Source: Pseudomonas_T sp032052615 (GTDB taxonomy: Bacteria; Pseudomonadota; Gammaproteobacteria; Pseudomonadales; Pseudomonadaceae). From it: 64,000 bases of DNA. A model generated the notes under the pieces. It was not told the DNA's origin. It worked only from the letters and a program-made list of their open reading frames with translations, and did not search any database. This document shows, in pieces, positions 9,019 to 18,420 of the stretch. Position 1 is the first letter of the stretch, and each line of letters starts with the position of its first letter. The translations under genes and the position numbers were made by a program. The stretch lies in contig DAMBWF010000001.1 of the NCBI GenBank assembly GCA_032052615.1, positions 372,001-436,000 on the forward strand, written 5' to 3'.

Positions 9019-9243
9019 TCAGCGCTTGCCCATGGAGCGACGAGAACCCCGGGGCGCAGGCCCCGGGCGGGTGTCGTGCTGGCTGGGATGGGCCTTCCAG
9101 TGGGTCGGCTGGTCATCCTTGGCTTTCTGGAAGCGCTTGGGGGAAAAGGGAAAGGCGAAATCGGGAATCGCCCGTTCCGTCGTGTCGGCGGCATCCGTCG
9201 GGGGCGTGGCGGGGAGGGAATCGTCAGGGGAAGTCATGGGCAT
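9019..9243 (-). CDS. Small basic conserved hypothetical protein
   Basis: 74 aa, Pro-rich acidic N-terminus and a basic C-terminus (KAKDDQPTHWKAHPSQHDTR, ending RGSRRSMGKR). The frame ends 6 bp before the GNAT start. I recall similar short proteins in Pseudomonas genomes but no named family. Start uncertain (ATG 9243 or 9237). Confidence 0.6.
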   Translation of the reverse strand: MPMTSPDDSLPATPPTDAADTTERAIPDFAFPFSPKRFQKAKDDQPTHWKAHPSQHDTRPGPAPRGSRRSMGKR

Positions 9244-9348
9244 ACCGCTGTGTCGAGGGCCGGCTGGCCGGGAAGTCGCGCATTATAGCGAGCGGGTGGC
9301 CCGATTCGCGCGGGTCGGCCGTCGCCCCGAGGCCGGCCCGCCCGGCGA

Positions 9349-9912
9349 TCAGGGCGCGGGGTCCGCGTCCTCGTCCTCTTCCTCGGCATCGCTGCTCTGG
9401 GGCGCGCTGAGCAGGGCGTTCACCAGGGCGAGGGCCTTTTCGAAGGAGGGGTAACCGCTCTTGGCCACGTCCAGCCCGGCGTAGGCTTCGCGATACGCCT
9501 CGGCCTGGTCCGGGTCGGCCTCGGCGACCAGATAGGGGTCGGCATAGACCTTGTACAGCAGGGCGATGGCATAGGGGTGGTGGCGCTCGGCGGAATGCTC
9601 CAGCAGCTTCATCACCTCATCCACCTGGGGCCCCTGGCGGATCATCAGGACCGCCCGGTAGAAATCCGCCTCGCCGGTCTTGTCCTGGGCGGCGGCGCGG
9701 TCCAGCAGCGCCTGAGCCAGTTCGTAGTTCTCCATGTCGCCGGAGGCGATCAGCAGCTTGGCCTGGAGCATGTCGTTCTGGTACAGCAGGCGCTCTTCGC
9801 GGCAGCGATCGCCGCTCATGGGCTCGTCGCAGGTGGGCGAGGACGAGCAGCCCGTCAAAAGCAGCAGGGTGGCGCCGAGGGCCAGGGCCTTGCCGGGGAG
9901 TGGATATGCCAT
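9349..9912 (-). CDS. Predicted lipoprotein with Sel1/TPR-like helical repeats
   Basis: 187 aa from ATG 9912. Lipoprotein signal peptide with lipobox LLTGC (Cys 22), followed by Ser at +2, which favours outer-membrane sorting. The mature part is helical with Ala-rich pairs of helices (NYELAQALLDRAAAQDKTGE, HHPYAIALLYKVYADP) like Sel1/TPR repeats, then a very acidic tail (SDAEEEDEDADPAP). Probably a protein-protein adaptor in the envelope; function unknown. Confidence 0.75.
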   Translation of the reverse strand: MAYPLPGKALALGATLLLLTGCSSSPTCDEPMSGDRCREERLLYQNDMLQAKLLIASGDMENYELAQALLDRAAAQDKTGEADFYRAVLMIRQGPQVDEVMKLLEHSAERHHPYAIALLYKVYADPYLVAEADPDQAEAYREAYAGLDVAKSGYPSFEKALALVNALLSAPQSSDAEEEDEDADPAP

Positions 9913-10019
9913 GGGTCTCGCTCTGAACGGAATCCGGGGTTCGACCCGGCGACGCCCGCAAGGGTTCGCCGCCGGCTTTCCCGAGCTTAGCGGAAACCCG
10001 CCGTCCCCGGCACCACCGG

Positions 10020-10355
10020 CTAGGCCGGGCGAGGAGGACGGGGCAGGCGCTGGGCGACGATTTCCGGCAGATCCTGGCGGCGCATGTACACCCGCAGCGG
10101 CTCGGTGAGGTCGAGCTGCTCGTCGATGCGCTGGTCCAGCAGCACCTGAATGCGCGCCCGCGCCAGGGTCATGGTGCCGGCGTCCAAGGGCCGCCAGACG
10201 AACTCGCAGGTAGGCGCGATGCTGGCCTCGTCCACGTCCATGCCGAACGAGTCCTCGCTGAAGCGCACCCGGTAGCGGCCGGTCTTGGCGTGGTAGCCGA
10301 CGAAGCCCTTCAGCCGGTCGGCGGCTTCGCAGATGCTGGCGGACGTGGTGCTCAT
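10020..10355 (-). CDS. DUF2025 family protein
   Basis: 111 aa. Closely resembles the Pseudomonas DUF2025 family: ASICEAADRLKGFVGY at the N-terminus, RFSEDSFGMDVD in the middle and DLTEPLRVYMRRQDLPEI near the end. Soluble, no signal peptide. Function unknown. Confidence 0.8.
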   Translation of the reverse strand: MSTTSASICEAADRLKGFVGYHAKTGRYRVRFSEDSFGMDVDEASIAPTCEFVWRPLDAGTMTLARARIQVLLDQRIDEQLDLTEPLRVYMRRQDLPEIVAQRLPRPPRPA

Positions 10356-10540
10356 GGGGAACCTCGGGGGTGGGGAAGGAAGGCCGCCCCCGCGACGCGG
10401 AGACGACCGGTGCGTTATACCAAGGGCGCCATCCGCCAGCCGCGCGACCGGGAGTCGCAGCGCCGCCCTCTGCCCGGGGCGCCTGGTATCCCGCCCGGCG
10501 CCGCGCTAGGCTGCGGCATCGACCCCACGCGAGCGCCTCC

Positions 10541-12004
10541 ATGCCCGGCCCCCTCGACTTCACGCTCAAGTTCTCCTGCCTGCGGCCCGCCCGGCGCGGG
10601 GACACGGACGACCTGCTGACGCACCTGGAAAGCGACCGTGGCCGGATCATCCAGTCCGCCGCCGTGCGGCGCCTGCAGCAGAAGACCCAGGTCTTCCCCC
10701 TGGAGCGCAACGCGGCGGTGCGCAGCCGCCTGACTCACTCCCTGGAAGTCCAGCAGATCGGGCGCTTCATCGTCCGCACCCTTTACCAGCGGCTGGGCGC
10801 GGACGCCGCCCGCCATGGCCTCGCCGGCCTGGAGCGGCCCCTGGAAAGCCTGGTGGAAATGGCCTGCCTGATGCACGACGTGGGCAACCCGCCGTTCGGC
10901 CACTTCGGCGAATACGCCCTCAACGACTGGTTCGGTCGCCACCTGGATACGCTGTTCGACGCCGCCGCGCCGGCCGGGGCGGACCCGGCCCTGGCCGAGC
11001 GGATGCGCGCCGACCTCAAGGGGTTCGAGGGCAACGCCCAGGCCATCCGCCTGGTGGTGCGTCTGCTGCGCCTCAACCTGACCTACACCCAGACCGCCGG
11101 CCTGCTGAAATACGTGCGCCCGGCCTACCGCCCCCGGCCGGACCGGCGCGCGCCGGGGTACTACCTGAACAAGAAGCCAGGGTACTACCTGTCCGAGGAA
11201 GCCTTCGTCGACGACCTGCGGGCCACGCTGCGCATGGCCCCGGGCACTCGCCACCCCATCACCTACGTCATGGAGGCGGCGGACGACATCTCCTATTGCC
11301 TGGCGGATATCGAGGACTCGGTGGAAAAGGGCATCCTCGACGTCCCGCGCCTGGCCCGCCTGCTGACCCAGACCTATGCCCGCCATGCCGGGACGCGCCG
11401 CTACCAGCCGGTCCCCGGCAGCGACCACAGCTTCCAGGCCATGGTGCGCGGCGCGCTGAAGCGCTGGAAGGACGAACCCATCAACAAGGTCGGCGAGTTC
11501 TTCATCGCCCTGCGGGTCAGCGTCATCCACCCCCTGGTGCAACACGCCGCCGGCCAGTTCATCGACAACCTGGAGGCGGTCTACCACGGCACCCTGGACC
11601 GCGCCCTGATGGAAGACCACAGCCTGCCCCACGCCATCGTCCAGACCTTCAAGGACGTGGCCCTGACCCACGTGTTCTGCCACCCGGAGGTGGAGACCTT
11701 GGAGCTGCAGGGCTACCGGATCATCCAGGGCCTGCTGGACTTCTACGCACCCTTGCTGCGCCTCGACGCCGCCGCCATGGAGCGCCTGGCGAGCGGCGAG
11801 GGTGGCGCGCCCCACGCCAACCTGCTGGCCCGGCGCCTGCCGACCCAGCAGCGCAAGGCCTACCTGGAAGCACTGAAAGCGCACGAAGGCGCCGACGCCG
11901 GCCTCTGGGAGTTCTACTACCGCTGCCGAATGCTCCAGGACTTCGTCAGCGGCATGACCGACCAGCACGCCCAAGACGAATACCGCACTTTGTCCGCCCT
12001 ATGA
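10541..12004 (+). CDS. dgt: Deoxyguanosinetriphosphate triphosphohydrolase (dGTPase)
   Basis: 487 aa. Hydrolyses dGTP to deoxyguanosine and triphosphate. The N-terminal block (ESDRGRIIQSAAVRRLQQKT, FPLERNAAVRSRLTHSLEVQ) and the HD-domain metal ligands (H..HD, MHDVGNPPFGHFGE, residues about 111-123) match E. coli Dgt closely. ATG at 10541 aligns with the E. coli start although the frame is open further upstream. C-terminal helices (LPTQQRKAYLEAL, MLQDFVSGMTDQHAQDEYR) complete the enzyme. Monocistronic; the downstream region is REP sequence. Confidence 0.92.
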   Translation: MPGPLDFTLKFSCLRPARRGDTDDLLTHLESDRGRIIQSAAVRRLQQKTQVFPLERNAAVRSRLTHSLEVQQIGRFIVRTLYQRLGADAARHGLAGLERPLESLVEMACLMHDVGNPPFGHFGEYALNDWFGRHLDTLFDAAAPAGADPALAERMRADLKGFEGNAQAIRLVVRLLRLNLTYTQTAGLLKYVRPAYRPRPDRRAPGYYLNKKPGYYLSEEAFVDDLRATLRMAPGTRHPITYVMEAADDISYCLADIEDSVEKGILDVPRLARLLTQTYARHAGTRRYQPVPGSDHSFQAMVRGALKRWKDEPINKVGEFFIALRVSVIHPLVQHAAGQFIDNLEAVYHGTLDRALMEDHSLPHAIVQTFKDVALTHVFCHPEVETLELQGYRIIQGLLDFYAPLLRLDAAAMERLASGEGGAPHANLLARRLPTQQRKAYLEALKAHEGADAGLWEFYYRCRMLQDFVSGMTDQHAQDEYRTLSAL

Positions 12005-12081
12005 GACGACCGATCCACCGCCCGGATCGCCGCCCGCGCGCCTTCCGCAGGCCCTCGGGGAAAAGCTTCGGCGCTCGCCGG

Positions 12082-12300
12082 CTGGTGGTCGGCGAGGGGG
12101 CGAGTGCCACTTCGGTGGAAAAGGCTTCGCCGTTTTCCATCCTACGACCGGTAAGGTGGGCAACGCGAAGCTTGCCCACCAACAGCGGCCTCGTCTGGTT
12201 GGTGGTCGGCGAGGGGGTCGAGTGCCGCTCCGGTGGAAAAGGCTCCGCCGTTTTCCCCCCTACGACCGGTAGGGTGGGCAACGCGAAGCGTGCCCACCGA
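12082..12300. repeat. REP pair array, two tandem copies of about 118 bp
   Basis: Two tandem units (starting near 12082 and 12200) each contain two palindromes: GGTGGAAAA…TTTTCC (12114-12142, 12232-12260) and GGTGGGCAA…TTGCCCACC-like (12155-12180, 12273-12298). They lie directly after dgt and could act as mRNA-stabilising hairpins or as BIME-like mobile units. They have the same palindrome cores as the RAYT-flanking repeats near 33 kb. They fill most of the gap from 12005 to 12380. Confidence 0.85.
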
Positions 12301-12380
12301 CAGCGGGCCTCTGGACTACGGGCGTCCGGCTTCCGGTCAGGTGCCGGCCTGCTGCCTTTACCCGGGCGCGGGTCGGCCCG

Positions 12381-12722
12381 TCACTCGCCCTGCTTCAACA
12401 GATCCGCCAATCCGGCGAGTCCCTTGAAGGTGGTCTTCGGGCCCTTGTCTCCGCCAGGGGTGGCTTCGGCGAAGTACTGGTTGTCGGTGTAGCGCGAGTG
12501 CTCGTTATCGTGGCAGTACAGGCAGAGCAGTTCCCAGTTGGAGCCGTCCTCGGGGTTGTTGTCGTGGTTGTGGTCCTTGTGGTGCACCGTCAGCTCGCTC
12601 AAGCGCTTGCCGGAAAATTCCCGGGCGCAACGCCCGCAGACCCAGGGGTACATCTTCAAGGCTTTTTCCCGGTAGCCCTGCTCGCGCTGGGCGTAGGGGA
12701 CGGTGGATTTCGGGGTGCTCAT
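12381..12722 (-). CDS. YajD-like HNH endonuclease
   Basis: 113 aa from ATG 12722. Compact HNH nuclease: zinc-binding CGRCAREF and CLYCHDNEH knuckles flank the catalytic LTVHHKDHNHDNN segment. Matches E. coli YajD in length and order. Role unknown; small free-standing HNH proteins may be DNA-repair or defence nucleases. The C-terminal KTTFKGLAGLADLLKQ is typical of the family. Confidence 0.88.
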   Translation of the reverse strand: MSTPKSTVPYAQREQGYREKALKMYPWVCGRCAREFSGKRLSELTVHHKDHNHDNNPEDGSNWELLCLYCHDNEHSRYTDNQYFAEATPGGDKGPKTTFKGLAGLADLLKQGE

Positions 12723-13059
12723 GGAACGCCTCTCCGCTCGCTCAGGGCCGCGACGGCGTCGCGGCGATGCCGGCCATTCTGGCCCAGGCCGGCGGGTTTG
12801 GCAGCCCCGGTCGATGCAAGGGGCGGCCGGCTGTCGATGGTTGGCCCCGGTGGAAAAGGCTTCGCCGTTTTCCACCCTACGGTTCTACGGTTCACGATAG
12901 CGTCGGTGGAGCAGGCGAAGCGCGCCAGCGGCGGGCCCGATTCAGACCCCTATGGGAGGTTGACTCAGCGAAGTGGCAAAAAGCTGGCGCATTTGCGGGA
13001 TAATGCCGCCCCATCGTCACTTCCACCGAGCCAGGGACCGGTTCCACTTCGAGGTCCCC
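12723..13059. repeat. Intergenic region holding one REP palindrome (12849-12876)
   Basis: The 337 bp between the divergent HNH and chemoreceptor genes contain one GGTGGAAAA…TTTTCCACC palindrome at 12849-12876 and a GATAAT -10-like hexamer just upstream of 13005, plausible for the chemoreceptor. Nothing else seen. Confidence 0.6.
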
Positions 13060-15006
13060 ATGACACAACGAGAACACGCTCGCGCCAGCTGGCTCGACAA
13101 CCTGTCCGTCGGCACGAAACTCGGCCTGGGCTTTGGCCTGCTGCTGGCGGCGATCCTGCTGGTCGCCGCCGTCGGCGTCATCAGCACATCCCAATTGAGC
13201 GATCAGGTGAGCAAGACCGAGCTGACCTCGGAGATTCTCCATCGAGGGCTGGAGATGCGCCTTTACGAAGTCAGCTACGCCCATAGCGGCGATCCGGCGC
13301 TGCTGGAGCCCCGGGCACAGGCGGCGCGACGCATGGACGAGACCATCGGCCAGGGCCTGAAGCTGCTGTCCCGGCCGGTCAGCCTCGACCTGTTGCGGCA
13401 GTTGCACGACGGCGTCGAGGCGCACCACGCGGCGTTCGATGCCCAGGTCCGCGCCAAGCGGGCCAGCGGCGAGGCCCGCGAGCCGATGGTCGCGGTGGCC
13501 GAGCAGTTGAGCGCGTCCTATGGCGCGCTGCTGGCGGCCGGCGTGGAGGCAATGGACGGAAACCCGACGGCGGAGGCCGCGCGCGCGGTGAGCCTGGCGG
13601 CGCGGCTCCAGGAGCGGGTGTCGACCGCCCGGGTGCTGAACCTGTCGTACCTCGCCAACCCCGGCCCGCAGACTTCCGGCGCCATCCTGACCAGCCTCGA
13701 CGAACTGGCCCGCGCCACCGGCGAGGCCCGTGCCCGCCTGCCCGAGGAATACGGCGACGAATTGACTCACGCCAGCGCCTCCCTGGAGCGCTACCGCGCG
13801 CTGTTGCAGACCATCTTCCAGCAGGACGCCCAGTTGCAGGCCCGGGGCCGCGAGCTGGACGAGCTGACCGGGCGCAACGTGGAGCGCCTGCAAGCCTTGA
13901 CCGCCGATCAGTTGAAGGGCGCCGACGAAAAGCGCGTGTCGGCCCAGTCGAAGCTGACGGTGATGGTACTCATCGCCCTGGTGCTGGGCTGCCTGGCGGC
14001 TTGGGTCGTCCACCGGCAGATCGTGCCGCCGCTGCGGCGCACGGTGGACGTGGTGCGCCGGGTCGCCGCCGGCGATCTGAGCGTGGAGATGGCAAGCACC
14101 CGCCGCGACGAACTCGGCCTGTTGCAGCGCAGCATGCAGGACATGGCCCGCGGCCTGCGGGACTTGGTGGGTGGGATCACCCAAGGGGTCGCCCAGATCA
14201 GCACGGCGGCCGAGGAGCTCTCCGCCGTCAGCAACCAGAACAACGCCGGGGTCGGCCAGCAGAAGAGCGAGATCGACCAGGTGGCCACCGCCATGAACGA
14301 GATGGCTTCCACCGTCCATGAGGTCGCGCGCAACGCGGAGGAAGCGTCCCACGCCGCCCGCGACGCCGATGGCAAGACCCAGCGCGGCACCGAGGTGGTC
14401 GCCGACACCGTGGCGCAGACTTCGGTGCTGGCCCAGGACATCGGCCAACTGGGCGAGGCCATGGTCCGCCTGGCGGGGGAGAGCGAGAAGATCGGCAGCG
14501 TGGTGGACGTGATCAAGAGCGTCGCCGAGCAGACCAACCTGCTGGCGCTGAACGCCGCCATCGAGGCGGCCCGGGCCGGCGAGCAAGGCCGCGGCTTCGC
14601 CGTGGTGGCCGACGAAGTGCGCGCCCTGGCCCGGCGCACCCAGGACTCCACCCAGGAGATCGAGGGCCTGATCGCCGCTTTGCAGGCCGGCACCGGCGAC
14701 GCCGCCCAGCTCATGGAGCGCAGCCGTGAGCGCACCGAGCAGACCGTGGCCTTCGCCCGCCAGACCGAGGCGGCCCTGCAAGAGATCAACCAGGCGGTCT
14801 CCCACATCCAGCAGATGAACCAGCAGATCGCCACCGCCGCCGAGGAGCAGAGCGCCGTGGCCGAGGAGATCAACCGCAGCGTGGTCAACGTGCGCGACCT
14901 GGCCGACCAATCGGCGGCGGGTTCGGAGCAGACCGCCGCCGCCACCGTGGAGCTGGCCCATTTGGGCGCCCAGTTGCAGGGGCTGGTGGCCCGCTTCAAG
15001 GTCTGA
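13060..15006 (+). CDS. Methyl-accepting chemotaxis protein with helical periplasmic domain
   Basis: 648 aa. TM1 about residues 22-44 (LGLGFGLLLAAILLVAAVGV), a periplasmic ligand domain of about 255 residues that is all helical, TM2 about 300-320, HAMP about 321-375, and the cytoplasmic signalling hairpin with the conserved tip near residue 490 (EQTNLLALNAAIEAARAGEQ). Size and helicity of the sensor point to an HBM-type (McpS-like) domain, which in known cases binds organic acids; the ligand is not determinable here. ATG at 13060 chosen because the N-terminus then has the usual short basic cytoplasmic lead. Signals through CheW/CheA, which are not in the window. Confidence 0.9.
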   Translation: MTQREHARASWLDNLSVGTKLGLGFGLLLAAILLVAAVGVISTSQLSDQVSKTELTSEILHRGLEMRLYEVSYAHSGDPALLEPRAQAARRMDETIGQGLKLLSRPVSLDLLRQLHDGVEAHHAAFDAQVRAKRASGEAREPMVAVAEQLSASYGALLAAGVEAMDGNPTAEAARAVSLAARLQERVSTARVLNLSYLANPGPQTSGAILTSLDELARATGEARARLPEEYGDELTHASASLERYRALLQTIFQQDAQLQARGRELDELTGRNVERLQALTADQLKGADEKRVSAQSKLTVMVLIALVLGCLAAWVVHRQIVPPLRRTVDVVRRVAAGDLSVEMASTRRDELGLLQRSMQDMARGLRDLVGGITQGVAQISTAAEELSAVSNQNNAGVGQQKSEIDQVATAMNEMASTVHEVARNAEEASHAARDADGKTQRGTEVVADTVAQTSVLAQDIGQLGEAMVRLAGESEKIGSVVDVIKSVAEQTNLLALNAAIEAARAGEQGRGFAVVADEVRALARRTQDSTQEIEGLIAALQAGTGDAAQLMERSRERTEQTVAFARQTEAALQEINQAVSHIQQMNQQIATAAEEQSAVAEEINRSVVNVRDLADQSAAGSEQTAAATVELAHLGAQLQGLVARFKV

Positions 15007-15103
15007 TCGCCGCGCCGGCCTGACGAACAGGCCGGCGATGGCCGGAGCGCGCGTCGCCCGGCGCGGTCCAGATGAACTCCCCCCACCCACAGAGGAGTTC
15101 ACC

Positions 15104-15877
15104 ATGGGCAAGCTGACCGGCAAGATCGCCATCGTCACCGGCTCCGACTCGGGCATTGGCCAGGCCATCGCCATCGCCTTCGCCCGCGAGGGCGCGGATG
15201 TGGTGGTGACCTACCACACCGATCGGCAGGGCGCCGAGGCCACCCTGGAGCAGGTCCGCCAGGCCGGCCGGCGCGGCCTGCTGCAACGGCTGGAGGTGAC
15301 CGACGAGAGCAGCGTCGAGGCGCTGTTCCAGTCGGTGGAATACGAGTTCGGCCCGCCCGACATCCTCGTCAACAATGCCGGCGTCGGCGTCAGCGCGCCG
15401 GTCACGGAACTGAGCACCGCCGACTTCGACAAGGTCATCAAGACCGACCTGTACGGCCCGTTCTTCTGCACCCGGGCCTTCCTGCGCCTCCGCCAGGCCC
15501 GGGGCGGCCAGGGCAAGCTGATCAACATCACCTCGGTCCACGACTCCATCCCCAGCCCCGGCCACGCCGCCTACGGCGCGGCCAAGGGCGGCCTGCTGAC
15601 CTTCACCCGCAGCGTGGCCCTGGAAGCGGCGCCGCTGAAGATCAACGTCAACGCCATCGCGCCGGGGTTGATCCACACCCCCATGACCCAGGAACGGGTG
15701 GAAGACCCCGAGACCCGGTCCAGGGAAATGCCGCGCATCCCCTGGCGCCGCCCCGGCCAGCCCGAGGAAGTGGCGCACCTGGCGGTGTACTTGGCCAGCC
15801 CAGAGGCCGACTACGTCACCGGGCAGAACTTCGTCATCGACGGCGGCCTGGAGATGAACTGGGGGCAGGGCGCCTAG
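15104..15877 (+). CDS. Short-chain dehydrogenase/reductase (glucose 1-dehydrogenase-like)
   Basis: 257 aa, classical SDR. Cofactor motif TGSDSGIG near residue 13, NNAG near 88, and the catalytic Ser/Tyr/Lys with Tyr157 and Lys161 (HAAYGAAKGG). The N-terminus GKIAIVTGS and the ending YVTGQNFVIDGGLEMNWGQG resemble the glucose-1-dehydrogenase/3-oxoacyl reductase group. Strong AGAGGAG site 7 bp before ATG 15104. NAD(P)-dependent oxidoreductase; substrate unknown. The gene stands alone, 97 bp after the chemoreceptor. Confidence 0.88.
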   Translation: MGKLTGKIAIVTGSDSGIGQAIAIAFAREGADVVVTYHTDRQGAEATLEQVRQAGRRGLLQRLEVTDESSVEALFQSVEYEFGPPDILVNNAGVGVSAPVTELSTADFDKVIKTDLYGPFFCTRAFLRLRQARGGQGKLINITSVHDSIPSPGHAAYGAAKGGLLTFTRSVALEAAPLKINVNAIAPGLIHTPMTQERVEDPETRSREMPRIPWRRPGQPEEVAHLAVYLASPEADYVTGQNFVIDGGLEMNWGQGA

Positions 15878-16249
15878 CCGACGGGCGATGCCGGGGGCGG
15901 TCCCCGGCCAGTGCCTCGCCGTGGACACGGCGCCGCGCGGAAAGCCGGATACCGCGCGGCTGCACGTCGAGGTGGCCGGCGCCCGACGAGTGACCGAAAG
16001 GCGCCCGGGCCCTGGCGGCCCCCGCGTCATGCCTCGAACGAGCGCGCACGTAGCGAGGAGGCGCCACGTCGATTGACGGACGGAGACGAGCCTACGAGAG
16101 GACTCTTCGCGAGTGAATCGGGGCCTTACTCCAAGGTGGCCCCGCGTGCGATCGGCGGTCGACGCGCCGTTGGGGCATCATGAGGCCGCGTGGGCGGCGG
16201 CCATCGGCCGCCCCACCCGCCTTCTCGCCTTGTCATCAGGAGCCTCACC
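15878..16249. other. Intergenic region, no feature recognised
   Basis: 372 bp of high-GC sequence between the SDR and the IMPase-like gene. Only short shadow frames; no repeat, terminator or RNA recognised. Confidence 0.4.
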
Positions 16250-17076
16250 ATGGATTCGCATCCCGACGCCTCGGAACTCGACGCCCGCTACGCCGCCGCC
16301 CGGGCGATCGCCCAGGCCGCCGCCGCCCTCGGCCTGGACTACTACCGCCGCCGCGACAGCCTCACCGTGCTGCACAAGGGCGGCGACCTGCAGGACCTGG
16401 TGAGCGTCGCCGACCGCGCCCTGGAAGACTTCATCCGCGAGGAACTGGGGCGACGTTTCCCCGGCGACGGCCTGCTCGGCGAGGAAGGTGGCGCCCAGGA
16501 CCTCGGGGCCCGCTACCTCTGGGTCATCGACCCCATCGACGGCACCACCTGTTTCCTCAACGGCCTGCACAACTGGTGCGTCTCCATCGGCCTGCTGGTG
16601 GACGGCCGGCCCTGGCTGGGCGCCATCGCCGACCCCAACCACAACGAGCTGTTCCACGGCTGCCGGGGCCGGGGCGCCTTCTGCAACGACACCCCGCTGC
16701 GGGCCAGCGAGGCCACCCATGTCAGCCAGGGTGTCACCGCCGTGGGCACCAACCACCGACTCGACAGTGGCCCGTTCCTGGCCTTCCTTCACGGCCTGCT
16801 GGACCAGGGCGAATGTTCCTGCGTACCGGCTCCGGGGCCCTGATGACCGCCTACGTGGCGGCGGGTCGCCTGATCGGCTACCACGAGACCCACTTCAAGA
16901 GCTGGGATTGCGCCGCCGCCCTGGTGCTGGTGGAAGAAGCCGGCGCCCTGGCCAACGACTTCTTCCGGGACGACGGGCTGCTGCGGGGCAACCCCTTCCT
17001 CGTGGCCGCGCCGGGGGTATACCGGCAACTGGAAGCCTTGGTCGGGCCGAGCCTGCACCCACCTATTCCCGAGTGA
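16250..17076 (+). pseudogene. Inositol monophosphatase-family gene with one frameshift
   Basis: The first frame (16250-16843) carries the IMPase metal sites GEEGG and DPIDGTTCFLNGLHNWC. Homology then continues in another frame (TGSGALMTAYVAAGRLIGYH, SWDCAAALVLVEEAGA, the WD…G motif) to the stop at 17076. The switch at about 16805-16815 corresponds to loss of one base. Together the two parts make about 275 residues, a normal family length, so nothing else is missing. Intact members hydrolyse inositol or related sugar phosphates with Mg2+. A real recent mutation and an assembly error are both possible in this draft sequence. Confidence 0.82.
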
Positions 17077-17412
17077 GGCGACGGGGGAACAACCTTGCTG
17101 GGGCGATTCGACGCGACGGCCTCGCCATCGGGCTGGCGCCACCCAAGATTGATCTGTTTGCCCCTGATGCCGGGGGCGTACCGGGCCGTCCTCGACCTGG
17201 GACGGTTAACCGGGTTTCCGGCTGATGAGGAGCCAGCGGCCCCAAGGCAACCTTGGATGGTTACGCGCTCGTTTGTTTTATGGCTACGTTCGCGTTTCGG
17301 GCGTGCCCCTTCGCCACTTCGTGAACCAGGCCCGCTTCGTCGTTGCGAGGCGCGAAACGGTTGTGCCACAGTCCGGCCGCGCGTTCACGGAAGGCATTCA
17401 TAGGAGGGAACC
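17077..17412 (+). promoter_or_regulatory. Conserved upstream region of toxin gene A1
   Basis: The last 140 bp or so (from about 17273) resemble the sequence before toxin gene B1 (34334-34459): both contain GTTTTRTGGYTACGTTCRCG, then TGTGCCACAGTCCGGC and CGTTCACGGAWGGCA, and both end in GGAGGGAACC before the ATG. Conservation outside coding sequence suggests a common promoter or leader. No -35/-10 pair could be fixed. Confidence 0.55.
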
Positions 17413-18420
17413 ATGAGCACCCGCGCCGAACCCGGCTTCTACATCGTCCAGGACCCGATGCCCCGGGGCAGCCTCGAACGGCTGCTGATGCCCGACGCGA
17501 CGGCTCCGGCCCTGGAGAAATTCCGCAGCCTCAACCCCCACCTGAGCCAGTGGGCCAAGCCGGGTCAGATGGCCGTGATGAGCGCCTCTCCCGAGCGCAT
17601 GTGTACCGTGCAGGAAGCCCTGCTGATGGAAGCGGCCGCCAAGGTGGACGCCGCCCTGACACCCCTGAGCGACGACGACGCTCGCTTCCTGGTGCGCAAC
17701 CGCGACTTCATCGAACCCTTCCTGCAGGACGGAGCCGGCGCCCTCGGCACCGCGAGCCTGATGGTGGGCAAGCACCTGGACGACCTGGGCAATACCCTGC
17801 GGTCACTGGAACAGCTCTACCAGCGCAGCTTCGACCAGACCGGCACCCTGCGGGGCAACGCCTTCTTCGCCGAGCGCCAGCAACTCATGCGCCAGCTCGA
17901 CGCCAGCCTCGGCCCGCTGGTGCGCAAGGGCGTCGGCCTGCCCGACCATCCCAACCTGCGCCACGCCCTGGGCCTCTCCAGCCGCAGCCTGCTCCACCAC
18001 TGGAGCAAGGCCGGCCGGGCCGGGTCTATCCCCGGCTACTCCACCTACCTCGAAGGCACCGCCCGGGCGGCCCGTTACATCAAATACGGCGGCTACATCG
18101 GCATTGCCCTGGACGCCGGCTACAGCGGAAGCCGCATCTACAATGCCTGCACCGTGGGACGCGAGCAGGAGTGCCGGAAAGTGAAGTTCACCGAGGCGGG
18201 GCGTTTCGGGGGCGGATTGGCGGGTGGGGCACTTGGGGGTGCTGCGGGTACAATTGTTAGCTCGACAATATGTGGTGCAATAGGTTTGAGTTCGCTGGGA
18301 ATAGGCGGAATAGTATGCGCATTAGTTGTTACGGGTACGGTGGGAACCGCTATTGGTGGTGTGGGTAGCCAAGGTGGGGAAAGCCTTTCCGAAATTTTTT
18401 ATGAAAAGGTTTACGAGTGA
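17413..18420 (+). CDS. Putative modular pore-forming toxin A1 (conserved head, glycine-zipper tail)
   Basis: 335 aa, not a family I recognise. The head (residues 1-256) is GC-rich and about 85 percent identical to toxin B1; its first 60 residues have a LysM-like pattern (GFYIVQD, FRSLNPHLSQWAKPGQMAVM). The head ends in a Cys-containing segment (IYNACTVGREQECRK). The tail (257-335), of much lower GC, is a glycine-zipper hairpin (GGGLAGGALGG) with the motif CGAIGLSSLGIGGIVC and the ending SEIFYEKVYE. A two-segment glycine zipper plus an adjacent small membrane protein suggests a pore former with immunity. No signal peptide; delivery route unknown (type VI secretion or another contact-dependent route is inference). 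The stop overlaps the next start (TGATG). Confidence 0.6.
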   Translation: MSTRAEPGFYIVQDPMPRGSLERLLMPDATAPALEKFRSLNPHLSQWAKPGQMAVMSASPERMCTVQEALLMEAAAKVDAALTPLSDDDARFLVRNRDFIEPFLQDGAGALGTASLMVGKHLDDLGNTLRSLEQLYQRSFDQTGTLRGNAFFAERQQLMRQLDASLGPLVRKGVGLPDHPNLRHALGLSSRSLLHHWSKAGRAGSIPGYSTYLEGTARAARYIKYGGYIGIALDAGYSGSRIYNACTVGREQECRKVKFTEAGRFGGGLAGGALGGAAGTIVSSTICGAIGLSSLGIGGIVCALVVTGTVGTAIGGVGSQGGESLSEIFYEKVYE

